64,000 bases of DNA, taken from positions 2,968,501 to 3,032,500 of the forward strand of contig NZ_CP013661.2 in the NCBI RefSeq assembly GCF_001465835.2, read 5' to 3'. The notes beneath the pieces are model-generated. The model was not told the origin of the DNA and did no database searches. It saw nothing but the letters and a program-made list of their open reading frames with translations. Made by a program: the position numbers and the translations under genes. Positions 32,944-42,601 of this stretch are shown one piece after another (position 1 is the stretch's first letter; each line of letters opens with the position of its first letter). The stretch is from Planococcus kocurii (GTDB lineage Bacteria; Bacillota; Bacilli; Bacillales_A; Planococcaceae).

Positions 32944-33306
32944 ATGTCGATTGAATTAAAGAATGAATATGGTCAAATCGATATTTCCAATGATGTAATT
33001 GCTCAAATAGCAGGCGGCGCAGCAATCGAATGCTATGGCATTGTAGGCATGGCAACGAAACACCAAATACGCGATGGCTTGACAGATATACTCCGCAAAG
33101 AAAATTTTGCCAAAGGAGTTCTTGTGCGCCAAGAAGATGAAAATTTGGTTATTGATATGTATGTCATCATTAGCTATGGAACGAAAATTTCTGAAGTAGC
33201 TTATCAAGTTCAGTCCAAAGTGAAGTACACCATTACTAAAACATTAGGTATGTCTGTAAAAGCAGTCAATATTTTTGTCCAGGGAGTTCGTGTAACGAAC
33301 CCGTAG
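32944..33306 (+). CDS. Asp23/Gls24 family (DUF322) envelope stress protein, YloU-like
   Basis: 120-residue Asp23-family protein: N-terminal GQIDISNDVIAQIAGGAAIECYGIVGMA and the central VIDMYVIISYGTKISEVAYQVQSKV. Members are cytoplasmic or membrane-associated and linked to envelope homeostasis; the exact role is unknown. It lies 18 bases before fakA, the conserved yloU-yloV pair. Strong AGGAGG SD. Confidence 0.92.
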   Translation: MSIELKNEYGQIDISNDVIAQIAGGAAIECYGIVGMATKHQIRDGLTDILRKENFAKGVLVRQEDENLVIDMYVIISYGTKISEVAYQVQSKVKYTITKTLGMSVKAVNIFVQGVRVTNP

Positions 33307-33324
33307 GAGGAGGAAGAATCAGTT

Positions 33325-34977
33325 ATGAAGTCATTAAATGGAGTAAAGTTCGCAGAAATGGTACAGATGGGATCTCACCATCTTTTTCAAAATGCGGATT
33401 ATGTTGATGCATTAAATGTTTTCCCCGTTCCTGATGGAGACACGGGGACCAATATGAATTTGTCAATGACTTCTGGAGCAAAAGAAACAACAGCTCAAGC
33501 AGAAGTGCATATTGGCAAGACAGCAGGTGCCTTATCTAAAGGTTTATTGATGGGAGCACGTGGAAATTCGGGTGTTATTCTTTCGCAACTTTTCAGAGGT
33601 TTTGGTAAATACATTGCTTCAGAATCAGAATTGACAGCGCTTAAGTTTGCAGAAGCTCTTCAACACGGTGTTGAAACAGCGTATAAAGCGGTTATGAAAC
33701 CAGTTGAAGGAACGATCTTGACAGTCGCAAAAGATGCGGCTGCTAAAGGCATGGAAGCAGCAAAAACAGAAGAAGACCTCATTGTTTGGTTCGAGGCTGT
33801 AGTGACCGAAGCAAAAGCTTCTTTGGAACGGACACCTGACTTACTTCCCGTATTAAAAGAAGTCGGCGTTGTTGATAGCGGCGGACAAGGTCTTGTATAT
33901 GTTTACGAAGGCTTTCTTGCTTCGCTAAAAGGGGAAGAATTACCTGAAAAACACGCACATCATTCAATGAACGATTTGGTCAGTGCAGAGCACCATAAAA
34001 ACATTGCTGGCTTTATGGATACCGCCGATATTGAGTTTGGCTACTGTACAGAATTTATGGTGAAGTTCGAAACAGGCAAAAAAGAATTTAATGAGGCTTT
34101 ATTTCGTTCTGACTTGAGTAGTTACGGGGATTCGCTATTGGTCATCGCAGATGAGGAAGTGGCGAAAATTCATATTCATTCGGAAGAACCTGGAAAAGTT
34201 CTTACATATGGTCAGGATTACGGCAGCTTGATCAGTATGAAAATCGAGAATATGCGTCAACAGCATATCGATATTGTTGGCGAAGGCTTCCAAAAAAATG
34301 CACCTAAACAACAAGCGACACATCCTTATGCGGTTGTAACAGTTGCCATGGGTGAAGGAATTTCAGAACTGTTGCGTAGTATTGGAGCTTCGTATGTCAT
34401 TGAAGGCGGGCAGACCATGAATCCATCGACAGAGGATATCGTTAATGCTGTCAAATCGATTGGTGCAGAGCGTGTTTTGATTTTGCCGAATAACAAAAAC
34501 ATTATTATGGCAGCCGAACAAGCGGCTGAACTTTTAGCTATTGAAGCGGCTGTAGTGCCTACTAAAGATGTACCTCAAGGAATGGCAGCATTACTCGCTT
34601 TCAACCCGGAAGCAACCGTAGAAACCAACCAACTAGCAATGGCAAGTGCTTCAAAACATGTGAAATCAGGTTCTGTCACATTTGCTGTTCGGGATACATC
34701 GATTGATGGCATTGCCATTAAGAAAGATGATTTCATGGGTATTTCCGAAGGGAAAATCATCGTTTCTGATAGCAATCTAGAACGTGTCACTGAAGAGTTG
34801 GCTAAAAAGCTAGTAGACAACGAAGCGGAAATTGTCACAATTCTTTATGGAGAAGATGCGACAGCGGCAGATGCTCAGAAATTGGGCGAATTTATTGAGT
34901 CTTTAAATAGCGCGGTTGAAGTTGAAATTCATAATGGTAAACAGCCATTGTATCCTTTCATACTTGCTGTAGAATAA
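33325..34977 (+). CDS. fakA: Fatty acid kinase ATP-binding subunit FakA (YloV, DAK2 domain)
   Basis: Phosphorylates FakB-bound fatty acids to acyl-phosphates for phospholipid synthesis. 550 residues: N-terminal DhaL/DAK2 kinase domain (about 1-200) with the metal-binding FPVPDGDTGTNMNLS and GARGNSGVILSQLFRG; a middle domain; and a C-terminal EDD-like domain. The acyl-carrying FakB partner is not in this window. The acyl-phosphate product links it to plsX downstream. Confidence 0.92.
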   Translation: MKSLNGVKFAEMVQMGSHHLFQNADYVDALNVFPVPDGDTGTNMNLSMTSGAKETTAQAEVHIGKTAGALSKGLLMGARGNSGVILSQLFRGFGKYIASESELTALKFAEALQHGVETAYKAVMKPVEGTILTVAKDAAAKGMEAAKTEEDLIVWFEAVVTEAKASLERTPDLLPVLKEVGVVDSGGQGLVYVYEGFLASLKGEELPEKHAHHSMNDLVSAEHHKNIAGFMDTADIEFGYCTEFMVKFETGKKEFNEALFRSDLSSYGDSLLVIADEEVAKIHIHSEEPGKVLTYGQDYGSLISMKIENMRQQHIDIVGEGFQKNAPKQQATHPYAVVTVAMGEGISELLRSIGASYVIEGGQTMNPSTEDIVNAVKSIGAERVLILPNNKNIIMAAEQAAELLAIEAAVVPTKDVPQGMAALLAFNPEATVETNQLAMASASKHVKSGSVTFAVRDTSIDGIAIKKDDFMGISEGKIIVSDSNLERVTEELAKKLVDNEAEIVTILYGEDATAADAQKLGEFIESLNSAVEVEIHNGKQPLYPFILAVE

Positions 34978-35014
34978 TTTTTCTTTTTGTTTTTTTAATA
35001 TAGTCAAATGGCTA

Positions 35015-35047
35015 AGGCGCATACGAATGTATGCGCTTTTTATTTTT
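35015..35047 (+). terminator. Intrinsic terminator after fakA
   Basis: GCGCATAC (35017-35024) pairs with GTATGCGC (35029-35036) around GAAT; the stem extends through AAG/TTT and is followed by a T-rich tract. Confidence 0.88.
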
Positions 35048-35074
35048 GTTAAATAAGTCGAAATCATGTACACT
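35046..35074 (+). promoter_or_regulatory. SigA-type promoter of sdaAB-sdaAA-recG
   Basis: TTGTTA (35046-35051), 17-base spacer, TACACT (35069-35074). The -35 begins in the T tract of the fakA terminator. Confidence 0.6.
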
Positions 35075-35111
35075 AACAGTATACGTAAATTGAAAGTGAG
35101 GGGTTTGAGCC

Positions 35112-35774
35112 ATGAAGTTCAAATCTGTTTTTGATATAATCGGTCCAGTCATGATTGGGCCTTCTTCTTCGCATACTGCGGGAGCAGCCCGCATCGGAAG
35201 AGTAGCGAGGGATTTGTTCGGGAGACAACCGGATTGGGCAAAAGTGCACCTTTACGGTTCGTTTGCAGAAACTTATAAAGGGCACAGTACAGACGTTGCC
35301 ATCATCGGTGGATTATTAGACTATGATACTTTTGATGAACGCATCAAAACGTCGTTTGAAGAAGCGCAAAAAGCAGGAATGACCTATGAGTTTATTCCTG
35401 AAACGGGTCATGTTGATCATCCGAATACAGCACGCATCGTCATCGGAGATGAAAAATCTGAAATGTCGATGATGGGCATTTCAATTGGTGGCGGTAAAAT
35501 TGAAATCACCGAGTTAAATGGCTTCCCGCTTCGTTTATCAGGGAACCATCCGGCAATTTTAGTTGTCCATGAAGATCGTTCAGGGTGTATCGCCAATGTT
35601 GCGAATTGCCTCTACAAATACGATATTAACATCGGTCACATGGAAGTTTCTCGGAAAGAAAAAGGACATATGGCATTGATGGTCATCGAAGTAGATCAAA
35701 ATGTTGATAAAGAAGTGATGGATGAATTGAAAAAACTTCCGAATATCACGCAGGTGACACGAATCGCCGATTAA
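35112..35774 (+). CDS. sdaAB: L-serine dehydratase, iron-sulfur type, beta subunit
   Basis: Beta chain of the two-subunit [4Fe-4S] L-serine deaminase (serine to pyruvate and ammonia). 220 residues: N-terminal FDIIGPVMIGPSSSHTAGAARIGRVAR domain, and a C-terminal ACT domain (about 147-220, ILVVHEDRSGCIANVANCLYKYDINIG) that usually senses serine. The downstream alpha subunit follows closely. Confidence 0.94.
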   Translation: MKFKSVFDIIGPVMIGPSSSHTAGAARIGRVARDLFGRQPDWAKVHLYGSFAETYKGHSTDVAIIGGLLDYDTFDERIKTSFEEAQKAGMTYEFIPETGHVDHPNTARIVIGDEKSEMSMMGISIGGGKIEITELNGFPLRLSGNHPAILVVHEDRSGCIANVANCLYKYDINIGHMEVSRKEKGHMALMVIEVDQNVDKEVMDELKKLPNITQVTRIAD

Positions 35775-35790
35775 ATTGGAGGCTATGATA

Positions 35791-36690
35791 ATGGAAGCTT
35801 TATTCCGTAATGTAAGAGAGTTAGTTGAACGGGCTGAAAAAGAACAGAAATTAATTTCTGAAATTATGATTGAACAAGAAATACTGATGACCAATCGATC
35901 GCGTGAAGACATCATGATTCAAATGGATCGTAACTTGACGGTCATGGAAGAAGCTGTAGAAAAAGGGTTAAAAGGAGTTCACTCGGTTTCAGGATTGACG
36001 GGTGGAGATGCTGTATTGTTGCAAGCTTATCGCGAAAAAGGCAATACGCTTTCTGGAGATTTGCTGCTTGACGCAGTTAGTAAAGCGGTTGCGACTAACG
36101 AAGTCAATGCAGCGATGGGCACTATTTGTGCGACACCAACAGCGGGATCTGCTGGCGTGGTACCAGGTACGTTATTTGCTGTGCAAAATAAATTAAATCC
36201 AACACGCGAGCAAATGATCCGTTATTTATTTACAGCAGGCGCTTTTGGCTTTGTTGTGGCCAATAATGCATCGATTTCAGGTGCAGCAGGTGGCTGTCAA
36301 GCAGAAGTCGGATCAGCCGCTGGTATGGCATCAGCTGCTATTATTGAAATGGCTGGTGGTACGCCTCAGCAAAGCTCAGAAGCATTTGCCATTACGATGA
36401 AGAATATGCTCGGTCTAGTCTGCGATCCAGTGGCGGGATTGGTAGAAGTGCCTTGTGTAAAACGTAATGCAATGGGAGCTGCCAATGCAGTAGTAGCGGC
36501 AGACATGGCGTTAGCTGGTGTGACTAGCCGTATTCCGTGTGACGAAGTTATTGGTGCGATGTTCGAAATCGGCCAATCGATGCCGAGTGCGCTAAGAGAA
36601 ACCGCAAAAGGCGGACTTGCCGCAACGCCTACTGGAAAATGGCTTGAATCCAAAATTTTTGGAGGAGCAGTTGTCGGAAGTGGGCAGTAA
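35791..36690 (+). CDS. sdaAA: L-serine dehydratase, iron-sulfur type, alpha subunit
   Basis: Catalytic chain with the iron-sulfur cluster. 299 residues containing GTICATPTAGSAGVVPG, AAGGCQAEVGSAAGMA, and CDPVAGLVEVPCVKRN, where the conserved cysteines are. ATG at 35791 is eight bases from GGAGG; the in-frame TTG at 35776 and ATG at 35785 overlap or abut the SD. It overlaps the recG start region. Confidence 0.94.
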   Translation: MEALFRNVRELVERAEKEQKLISEIMIEQEILMTNRSREDIMIQMDRNLTVMEEAVEKGLKGVHSVSGLTGGDAVLLQAYREKGNTLSGDLLLDAVSKAVATNEVNAAMGTICATPTAGSAGVVPGTLFAVQNKLNPTREQMIRYLFTAGAFGFVVANNASISGAAGGCQAEVGSAAGMASAAIIEMAGGTPQQSSEAFAITMKNMLGLVCDPVAGLVEVPCVKRNAMGAANAVVAADMALAGVTSRIPCDEVIGAMFEIGQSMPSALRETAKGGLAATPTGKWLESKIFGGAVVGSGQ

Positions 36691-38722
36691 AGAGTCAGTC
36701 GCCACATTAAAAGGAGTAGGGAAGCAAGCAACCGAAACCTTACAGGAAATGAAAATTGAGACATTGCATGACTTGATCATGACATTTCCGTATCGCCATG
36801 AGGATTTTCAATTAAAAGATCTGGCCGATACACCTCATAATGAACGCGTAACAGTGGAGGGAAGGGTCGAAAGCGAACCTTCCGTCCTTTTTTTAGGTAA
36901 AAATAAATCGCGAACGCAAGTCCGGGTGTTAGTAGGGCGCCATCTGATAAAGGCTATATTTTTCAATCAGCCTTATGTTAAAGCGAAATTGCAGTTGGGA
37001 GAAATTATTACACTAACGGGTAAATGGGATCGTGGGCGTCAAGTCATTACGGTATCAAGTCACACGATTGGGCCGAGGACAAATGGAGCGGATTTCGAAC
37101 CGGTCTACAGCTTAAAAGGCAGCATTCACCAAAAAACATTTCGCAAGCTGATGCGCCAAGCATTGGATTTAGTAAAAGAAGACATGGAAGATTGTTTGCC
37201 AAAAAGGTTTGTTGATGCCTATCAATTAGCGCCGGTACAAGATGCTTTAGAATGGGTTCATTTTCCTCCAGATGGTGAAAAAGTCAAACAAGCGCGTCGG
37301 CGTTTTGTTTACGAAGAATTATTAGTATTTCAATTAAAGATGCAAGCGCTTCGTAAAAAAAATCGTGAGGAAGAAGGCGGCTCTTTTATCGATTACGATC
37401 TCGAACGGTTGAAGGGATTTATTGAATCATTGCCTTTCAATTTGACTGCTGCACAAAAACGAGTGGTCAATGAAATTTGCAAAGATATGAAAGAGCCGTT
37501 CCGTATGAATCGACTCCTGCAGGGTGATGTGGGGTCAGGTAAAACAGTAGTAGCGGCAATTGCGTTATATGCAGCTCATACAGCAGGGCTACAAGGTGCG
37601 TTAATGGCGCCTACTGAAATTTTGGCGGAACAACATGCTAACACATTGGTGCAGTGGTTCAGTCCGTTTTCATTGAACATTGCTCTTTTAACAGGCTCAG
37701 TAAAAGGAAAGAAACGACAATTGATTTTGGAACAGTTAGCAAATGGGGAAATCGATCTGTTAATTGGAACGCATGCGTTGATTCAGCCAGAAGTACGATT
37801 CCACAAGCTCGGTCTTGTTATTACCGATGAGCAGCACCGGTTTGGCGTGGATCAGCGACGTGTGTTAAAGGATAAAGGCTATAATCCTGATGTTCTATTT
37901 ATGACGGCTACACCAATTCCACGAACGTTGGCGATTTCTGCTTTTGGAGAAATGGATGTATCCGTTATCGATGAAATGCCAGCTGGTCGTAAAGAAATTG
38001 AAACCTATTGGATGAAAAAGGAGATGTTCGGCAAAATTGTCGGGCGGATGGAAAAAGAGTTGGCTGCAGGACGGCAAGCCTATGTCATCTGTCCACTGAT
38101 CGAGGAATCTGATAAACTGGATTATCAAAATGCCGTTGATTTGTTTCAGCAGTTATCGATGTATTTCAATGAGCGTTTTACGGTTGGATTGATGCACGGG
38201 CGCTTGCACTCAGATGAAAAAGAACAGACAATGCGCGAATTTTCAGAAGGACAAATTGCTGTATTAGTGTCGACAACGGTTGTAGAGGTTGGCGTTAATG
38301 TACCAAACGCGTCGTTTATGCTTATTTACGACGCCGAACGTTTCGGTTTGTCTCAGTTACACCAATTACGAGGCCGTGTTGGACGTGGCAGTGAACAGTC
38401 TTATTGCATCTTGTTAGCAGACCCGAAGACAGAAATTGGTAAAGAGCGTATGACGACGATGACTGAAACCAACGATGGTTTTGTGCTAGCAGAAAAAGAT
38501 TTGCAGTTAAGAGGTCCGGGTGACTTTTTCGGCCGTAAACAAAGCGGGATTCCAGAATTTAAAATGGCCGATTTGATTCATGATTACCGAGCGCTTGAAG
38601 CAGCTAGAAAAGATGCTGAAAAACTAATCAGCAGCGACGAATTTTGGCAAGCGGATGATATGCGTTGTTTACGTCAACAGATAGAACAGTCAGGAATATT
38701 AACAGGTGGCCGGTTAGATTGA
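36671..38722 (+). CDS. recG: ATP-dependent DNA helicase RecG
   Basis: Reverses stalled forks and processes Holliday junctions. About 683 residues: wedge/OB domain (about 50-150), Walker A GDVGSGKTVVA (about residue 285), DEQH box ITDEQHRFGV, TATPIPRTLA, and LHQLRGRVGRG in motif VI. The start is ambiguous: TTG at 36671 (GGAGG five bases upstream) gives the family length; GTG at 36680 is the alternative. Both lie within the end of sdaAA. Confidence 0.94.
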   Translation: MSEVGSKESVATLKGVGKQATETLQEMKIETLHDLIMTFPYRHEDFQLKDLADTPHNERVTVEGRVESEPSVLFLGKNKSRTQVRVLVGRHLIKAIFFNQPYVKAKLQLGEIITLTGKWDRGRQVITVSSHTIGPRTNGADFEPVYSLKGSIHQKTFRKLMRQALDLVKEDMEDCLPKRFVDAYQLAPVQDALEWVHFPPDGEKVKQARRRFVYEELLVFQLKMQALRKKNREEEGGSFIDYDLERLKGFIESLPFNLTAAQKRVVNEICKDMKEPFRMNRLLQGDVGSGKTVVAAIALYAAHTAGLQGALMAPTEILAEQHANTLVQWFSPFSLNIALLTGSVKGKKRQLILEQLANGEIDLLIGTHALIQPEVRFHKLGLVITDEQHRFGVDQRRVLKDKGYNPDVLFMTATPIPRTLAISAFGEMDVSVIDEMPAGRKEIETYWMKKEMFGKIVGRMEKELAAGRQAYVICPLIEESDKLDYQNAVDLFQQLSMYFNERFTVGLMHGRLHSDEKEQTMREFSEGQIAVLVSTTVVEVGVNVPNASFMLIYDAERFGLSQLHQLRGRVGRGSEQSYCILLADPKTEIGKERMTTMTETNDGFVLAEKDLQLRGPGDFFGRKQSGIPEFKMADLIHDYRALEAARKDAEKLISSDEFWQADDMRCLRQQIEQSGILTGGRLD

Positions 38723-38760
38723 GAATGCAGGAATCATTATTTTCCTTGCATTCTTTTTTT
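38723..38760 (+). terminator. Intrinsic terminator after recG
   Basis: GAATGCAGGAA (38723-38733) pairs with TTCCTTGCATTC (38742-38753, one bulged T), followed by seven T. Its 3' arm contains the -35 box of the fapR promoter. Confidence 0.85.
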
Positions 38761-38774
38761 GTTATTTATATACT
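38746..38774 (+). promoter_or_regulatory. SigA-type promoter of the fapR operon
   Basis: TTGCAT (38746-38751), 17-base spacer, TATACT (38769-38774). The -35 lies inside the recG terminator stem. Confidence 0.65.
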
Positions 38775-38777
38775 CAT

Positions 38778-38796
38778 ATTAGTACCAAGTGCTAAT
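38778..38796 (+). promoter_or_regulatory. FapR operator
   Basis: ATTAGTACCAAGTGCTAAT is a near-palindrome that matches the known FapR consensus (TTAGTACC...TACTAA type). It begins three bases after the -10, over the transcription start, so bound FapR would block the promoter. Malonyl-CoA is the known inducer for the family. Confidence 0.85.
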
Positions 38797-38812
38797 AGCG
38801 GGCGGTGACACA

Positions 38813-39397
38813 GTGAAAAGACCAAAAAAACAACGGCAACAAGCGTTAAAAGACTCAATCAAAGAAAATCCTTTCGTCACCGATGAAGAATTGTCGGTAG
38901 CATTTGACGTTAGTGTGCAAACCATTCGATTAGATCGAATGGAGCTTGCTATTCCAGAGCTGCGCGAACGCATTAAACACGTAGCCGTGAAAACCTTCGA
39001 AGATGAAGTGAAATCTTTGCCAATCGACGAAGTGATTGGTGAGATTATTGACATTGAACTAGACAAAAGAGCGATTTCGATTTTTGATGTAAAGCCAGAA
39101 CATGTTTTTCAACGTAATCAGATTGCCAGAGGTCATCATTTATTTGCACAAGCCAATTCGTTGGCCGTGGCAGTAATGAACGAAGAACTGGCATTAACGG
39201 TAAAGTCGGAACTGCAATTTTTGCGACCGGTAACTGCCGGGCAACGGATTGTTGCAAAAGCAGAAGTAATCGACAGCCACCCTGAAAAAAACAGGGCGTT
39301 TGTTAAAGTAGTTTCATCGGTAGAACAGCAGACGGTTTTTATTGGCACTTTTGAAATGTACCGTATGACAGAACAAAGTGAAGGTGACATAGAATGA
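38813..39397 (+). CDS. fapR: Fatty acid and phospholipid biosynthesis repressor FapR
   Basis: Represses lipid genes and is released by malonyl-CoA. 194 residues: N-terminal DeoR-like helix-turn-helix ([24 protein letters not shown]), a linker helix, and a C-terminal hot-dog effector domain with ENVFQRN-like [28 protein letters not shown] at 38813 follows GGCGGTG and gives the family start; an earlier in-frame codon at 38789 lies in the operator. ATGA overlap with plsX. Confidence 0.94.
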   Translation: MKRPKKQRQQALKDSIKENPFVTDEELSVAFDVSVQTIRLDRMELAIPELRERIKHVAVKTFEDEVKSLPIDEVIGEIIDIELDKRAISIFDVKPEHVFQRNQIARGHHLFAQANSLAVAVMNEELALTVKSELQFLRPVTAGQRIVAKAEVIDSHPEKNRAFVKVVSSVEQQTVFIGTFEMYRMTEQSEGDIE

Positions 39398-40392
39398 AAA
39401 TAGCAGTAGATGCAATGGGTGGAGATCATGCGCCAAAAGAAATTATTGCAGGTGTCTATAAAGCATTAGCAGAATTTACAGATGTTGAAATTCAATTATT
39501 TGGTCATCAGGAAAAGATGCAAGAATTCTTGAAGGAACATGACCGGTTAACAATCGTCCATTGTGAAGAAGTAATCACTTCAGAAGATGATCCTGTGCGA
39601 TCGGTTAAACGAAAAAAAGATGCCTCGATGGTTCGGATGGCACAAGCTGTAAAAGATGGCGAAGCCGACGCTTGCGTATCTGCAGGAAATACAGGGGCTC
39701 TTATGTCAGCGGGTTTATTTGTTGTTGGCCGCATTGATGGGGTGGATCGTCCAGCATTAGCCCCAACTTTGCCAACTATTGATGGCAAAGGGTTTGTCAT
39801 GCTTGATATGGGTGCCAATGCAGAAGCTAAACCGGAACATCTTGTGCAATATGCGATTATGGGCAGCATTTATGCTGAAAAAGTTCGCGGCATTAACAAT
39901 CCAACAGTGGGTCTTTTGAATATCGGAACCGAAGAGAAAAAAGGCAATGACTTAACAAAAGCCGCTTTTCCATTATTAAAAGAAGCGCCAGTCCATTTTA
40001 TTGGCAACGTTGAGTCACGTGATTTATTAAATGGTGTGGCTGATGTTGTGGTAACCGACGGCTTTACTGGCAATATGGTGTTGAAGACCATCGAAGGAAC
40101 GGCAATGAATGTTTTTGCGATGATGAAAGATGTCTTTATGAGCTCAGTTAAAACAAAAGTTGCGGCTTTTCTTGTGAAAGATGATTTAAAAGGGTTGAAA
40201 GGCATGTTGGATTATAGCGAATATGGCGGCGCCGGATTATTCGGTTTAAAAGCACCCGTTATAAAAGCGCATGGTTCGTCAAATGCTAATGCCTTATTCA
40301 ATGCGATACGCCAAACACGTACGATGGTTGAATTTGATGTAACGGGAACAATTTACAGTACGCTGAAAAAGGAGACTTTACATGAAGACTAA
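39394..40392 (+). CDS. plsX: Phosphate acyltransferase PlsX
   Basis: Converts acyl-ACP to acyl-phosphate, the substrate of PlsY, at the membrane surface. 332 residues with the N-terminal [12 protein letters not shown] signature, SAGNTGALM, and [14 protein letters not shown]. It overlaps fapR by four bases and fabD by 11. Confidence 0.95.
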   Translation: MKIAVDAMGGDHAPKEIIAGVYKALAEFTDVEIQLFGHQEKMQEFLKEHDRLTIVHCEEVITSEDDPVRSVKRKKDASMVRMAQAVKDGEADACVSAGNTGALMSAGLFVVGRIDGVDRPALAPTLPTIDGKGFVMLDMGANAEAKPEHLVQYAIMGSIYAEKVRGINNPTVGLLNIGTEEKKGNDLTKAAFPLLKEAPVHFIGNVESRDLLNGVADVVVTDGFTGNMVLKTIEGTAMNVFAMMKDVFMSSVKTKVAAFLVKDDLKGLKGMLDYSEYGGAGLFGLKAPVIKAHGSSNANALFNAIRQTRTMVEFDVTGTIYSTLKKETLHED

Positions 40393-41320
40393 GATTGCAT
40401 TTATCTATCCAGGCCAAGGGTCGCAAATGGTTGGAATGGGCGAAAGCTTTTTAACAGACGATACGAGCCGTAATTTCTTTGAAAGTGCCAACCAAACACT
40501 TGATTTAGATTTATCTAAGTTGATGCTAGAAGGCCCACAAGAAGAATTGACGTTAACCTATCATGCGCAACCAGCTCTTTTAACAGTTAGTTCAATGATT
40601 ACAGAACGATTGATTCGAGCAGGGATTAGACCGGATTATACAGCGGGTCATAGCCTTGGCGAATATAGCGCGCTCGTAACTTCGAATGTGTTAGAATTTC
40701 CAACAGCGGTTAACATTGTACATAAGCGTGGATTGTTTATGAATACAGCTTTCCCAGCAGGAGAAGGGACAATGGCTGCTATTCTTGGTATGGAAAGTGA
40801 AGAACTTGAAAAAGTAACAAATGAAGTGACGGACACGACAGGTGTTGTGCAACTTGCTAACTTGAATTGCCCAGGACAAATCGTTATTTCGGGTACAAAA
40901 GCAGGAGTTGAGCAAGCGTGTATCGTCGCTAAAGAGCGTGGAGCTAAGCGTGCCATTCCACTTGATGTCAGCGGACCGTTCCACTCGGAATTGATGCGTT
41001 CGGCATCCCAAGATTTAGCGAAAGAACTGAGCGTTTCTTTCTTGTTAGATGCGAAAGTACCAGTCGTTTCAAACGTCACAGCAAAAGCGGAAACAAATGC
41101 GACACAAATTCAAGATCTTCTTGTTCGTCAATTGTATTCCCCAGTCCTATGGGAACAATCGGTGCGCGAAATGATTGATCTTGGTGTAACCGTATTTATC
41201 GAAATTGGCCCTGGGAAAGTATTGAGTGGATTAGTGAAAAAAATTGATCGCTCAGTTAAAACTTTGCCAGTTTATGACTTAGCGTCATTTGAAAAAGCGG
41301 TAGAGGAGTTGGCAAAATGA
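40382..41320 (+). CDS. fabD: Malonyl-CoA:ACP transacylase FabD
   Basis: Loads malonyl groups on ACP for fatty acid elongation. 312 residues with [14 protein letters not shown] at the N-terminus, nucleophile Ser in [12 protein letters not shown], and the catalytic His in SGPFHSELM. Coupled by overlap to both plsX and fabG. Confidence 0.95.
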   Translation: MKTKIAFIYPGQGSQMVGMGESFLTDDTSRNFFESANQTLDLDLSKLMLEGPQEELTLTYHAQPALLTVSSMITERLIRAGIRPDYTAGHSLGEYSALVTSNVLEFPTAVNIVHKRGLFMNTAFPAGEGTMAAILGMESEELEKVTNEVTDTTGVVQLANLNCPGQIVISGTKAGVEQACIVAKERGAKRAIPLDVSGPFHSELMRSASQDLAKELSVSFLLDAKVPVVSNVTAKAETNATQIQDLLVRQLYSPVLWEQSVREMIDLGVTVFIEIGPGKVLSGLVKKIDRSVKTLPVYDLASFEKAVEELAK

Positions 41321-42063
41321 GTAAACTTGCAGGGAAAACAGCCATTATTACTGGTGGATCTCGTGGAATTGGAGCAGAAATCGCGCGCAAATTTGCGGCA
41401 GACGGTGCAAAAGTAGTTGTCAATTATAGCGGTAGCCAAGAAAAAGCAGAAGCAGTAGTTGCGGATATTGAGGCTAATGGTGGTACTGCAATTGCAGTGA
41501 AAGCCAATGTTTCAGATGCTGAATCAGTTAAAGCGATGGTCGATGAAACGATGAAAACGTTTGGATCTGTTGATATTTTAGTGAATAACGCGGGTATCAC
41601 ACGTGATAATTTGATGATGCGTATGAAAGATGACGAATGGGACGATGTCATCAATATTAACTTAAAAGGTGTATTTATTTGCACAAAAGCAGTAACACGC
41701 CAAATGATGAAACAGCGCTCTGGCCGAATCGTCAATATTGCCTCAATCGTAGGCGTGATGGGCAACGCTGGACAAGCAAATTATGTTGCAGCAAAAGCGG
41801 GTGTCATTGGCTTGACGAAAACGACAGCGCGTGAACTAGCAAGTCGTGGAATTACAGCCAATGCTGTCGCTCCTGGCTTTATCACGACCGATATGACCGA
41901 AAAATTGAGTGAAGACGTTCAAAAAGCGATGATGGGACAAATTCCATTAGGCCGTTTTGGTGCACCAGAAGACGTTGCAAAAGCTGCGCTATTCTTAGCT
42001 TCGGATGATGCATCCTATATGACGGGCCAAACGCTTCATCTTGACGGCGGCATGGTCATGTAG
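41317..42063 (+). CDS. fabG: 3-oxoacyl-ACP reductase FabG
   Basis: NADPH-dependent reduction of beta-ketoacyl-ACP. 248-residue short-chain dehydrogenase: [12 protein letters not shown] cofactor loop, NNAGITRD, catalytic Ser in NIASIVG, and YVAAK with the catalytic Tyr and Lys. ATGA overlap with fabD. Confidence 0.95.
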   Translation: MSKLAGKTAIITGGSRGIGAEIARKFAADGAKVVVNYSGSQEKAEAVVADIEANGGTAIAVKANVSDAESVKAMVDETMKTFGSVDILVNNAGITRDNLMMRMKDDEWDDVININLKGVFICTKAVTRQMMKQRSGRIVNIASIVGVMGNAGQANYVAAKAGVIGLTKTTARELASRGITANAVAPGFITTDMTEKLSEDVQKAMMGQIPLGRFGAPEDVAKAALFLASDDASYMTGQTLHLDGGMVM

Positions 42064-42103
42064 GTAATTTTTTTGTATACTGATTTGAGGGGAGGTGACG
42101 ACA

Positions 42104-42340
42104 TTGTCAACAGTATTAGATAGAGTAACGAAAGTAATCGTGGATCGTCTAGGTGTAGAAGAGAACGAAGTGAAACTTGAAGCTTCATTCACAGGTGACC
42201 TAGGTGCAGATTCATTGGACGTAGTAGAACTTGTTATGGAACTTGAAGATGAGTTCGATATGGAGATTTCTGACGAAGACGCTGAAAACATGAACACAGT
42301 AGGCGACGCAGTAACGTATATCGAGAAAAAACAAGCGTAA
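42104..42340 (+). CDS. acpP: Acyl carrier protein
   Basis: Carries growing acyl chains on a 4'-phosphopantetheine arm attached to Ser37 in [11 protein letters not shown]. 78 acidic residues. The start is TTG at 42104, with GGGGAGGTG (42089-42097) upstream; an in-frame GTG at 42095 lies inside the SD. A tandem repeat begins at the very next base after its stop. Confidence 0.93.
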   Translation: MSTVLDRVTKVIVDRLGVEENEVKLEASFTGDLGADSLDVVELVMELEDEFDMEISDEDAENMNTVGDAVTYIEKKQA

Positions 42341-42574
42341 CCAAGAAAAGCGAAAGCGCCCGTGTAGACTCGACGGGCATAAGACGCTCCGGCGAAGCGG
42401 CGCACTTTGCCGCATAGCTGGAGAGACTTATGACCCTAGAGTCTGGGTGCTAGAGCTAGACACCAAGAAAAGCGAAAGCGCCCGTGTAGACTCGACGGGC
42501 ATAAGACGCTCCGGCGAAGCGGCGCACTTTGCCGCATAGCTGGAGAGACTTATGACCCTAGAGTCTGGGTGCTA
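42341..42574 (+). repeat. Tandem pair of a structured intergenic repeat
   Basis: Copy 1 is 42341-42462 and copy 2 starts at 42463 (period 122). 42341-42452 and 42463-42574 are identical over 112 bases; copy 2 lacks the tail GAGCTAGACA. Each copy folds as three elements: GCCCGT/ACGGGC (42358-42363 with 42373-42378); a long hairpin 42378-42432 (CATAAG/CTTATG, CTCCGGC/GCTGGAG, GCGGC/GCCGC, with two symmetric 3x3 internal loops); and ACCC/GGGT (42433-42436 with 42445-42448). It starts GAAAAGCGAAAGCGCC and ends GGGTGCTAGAGCTAGAC, ends I recall from interspersed repeats of other Bacillaceae. No open reading frame or T tract. Confidence 0.92.
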
Positions 42575-42601
42575 AACGTTCTACCAGAAAATTATACTTA
42601 A

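Noticed and set aside
42341..42574. CRISPR array
   Set aside because: Only two copies, 122-base period, and the unit itself is repeated without unique spacers.
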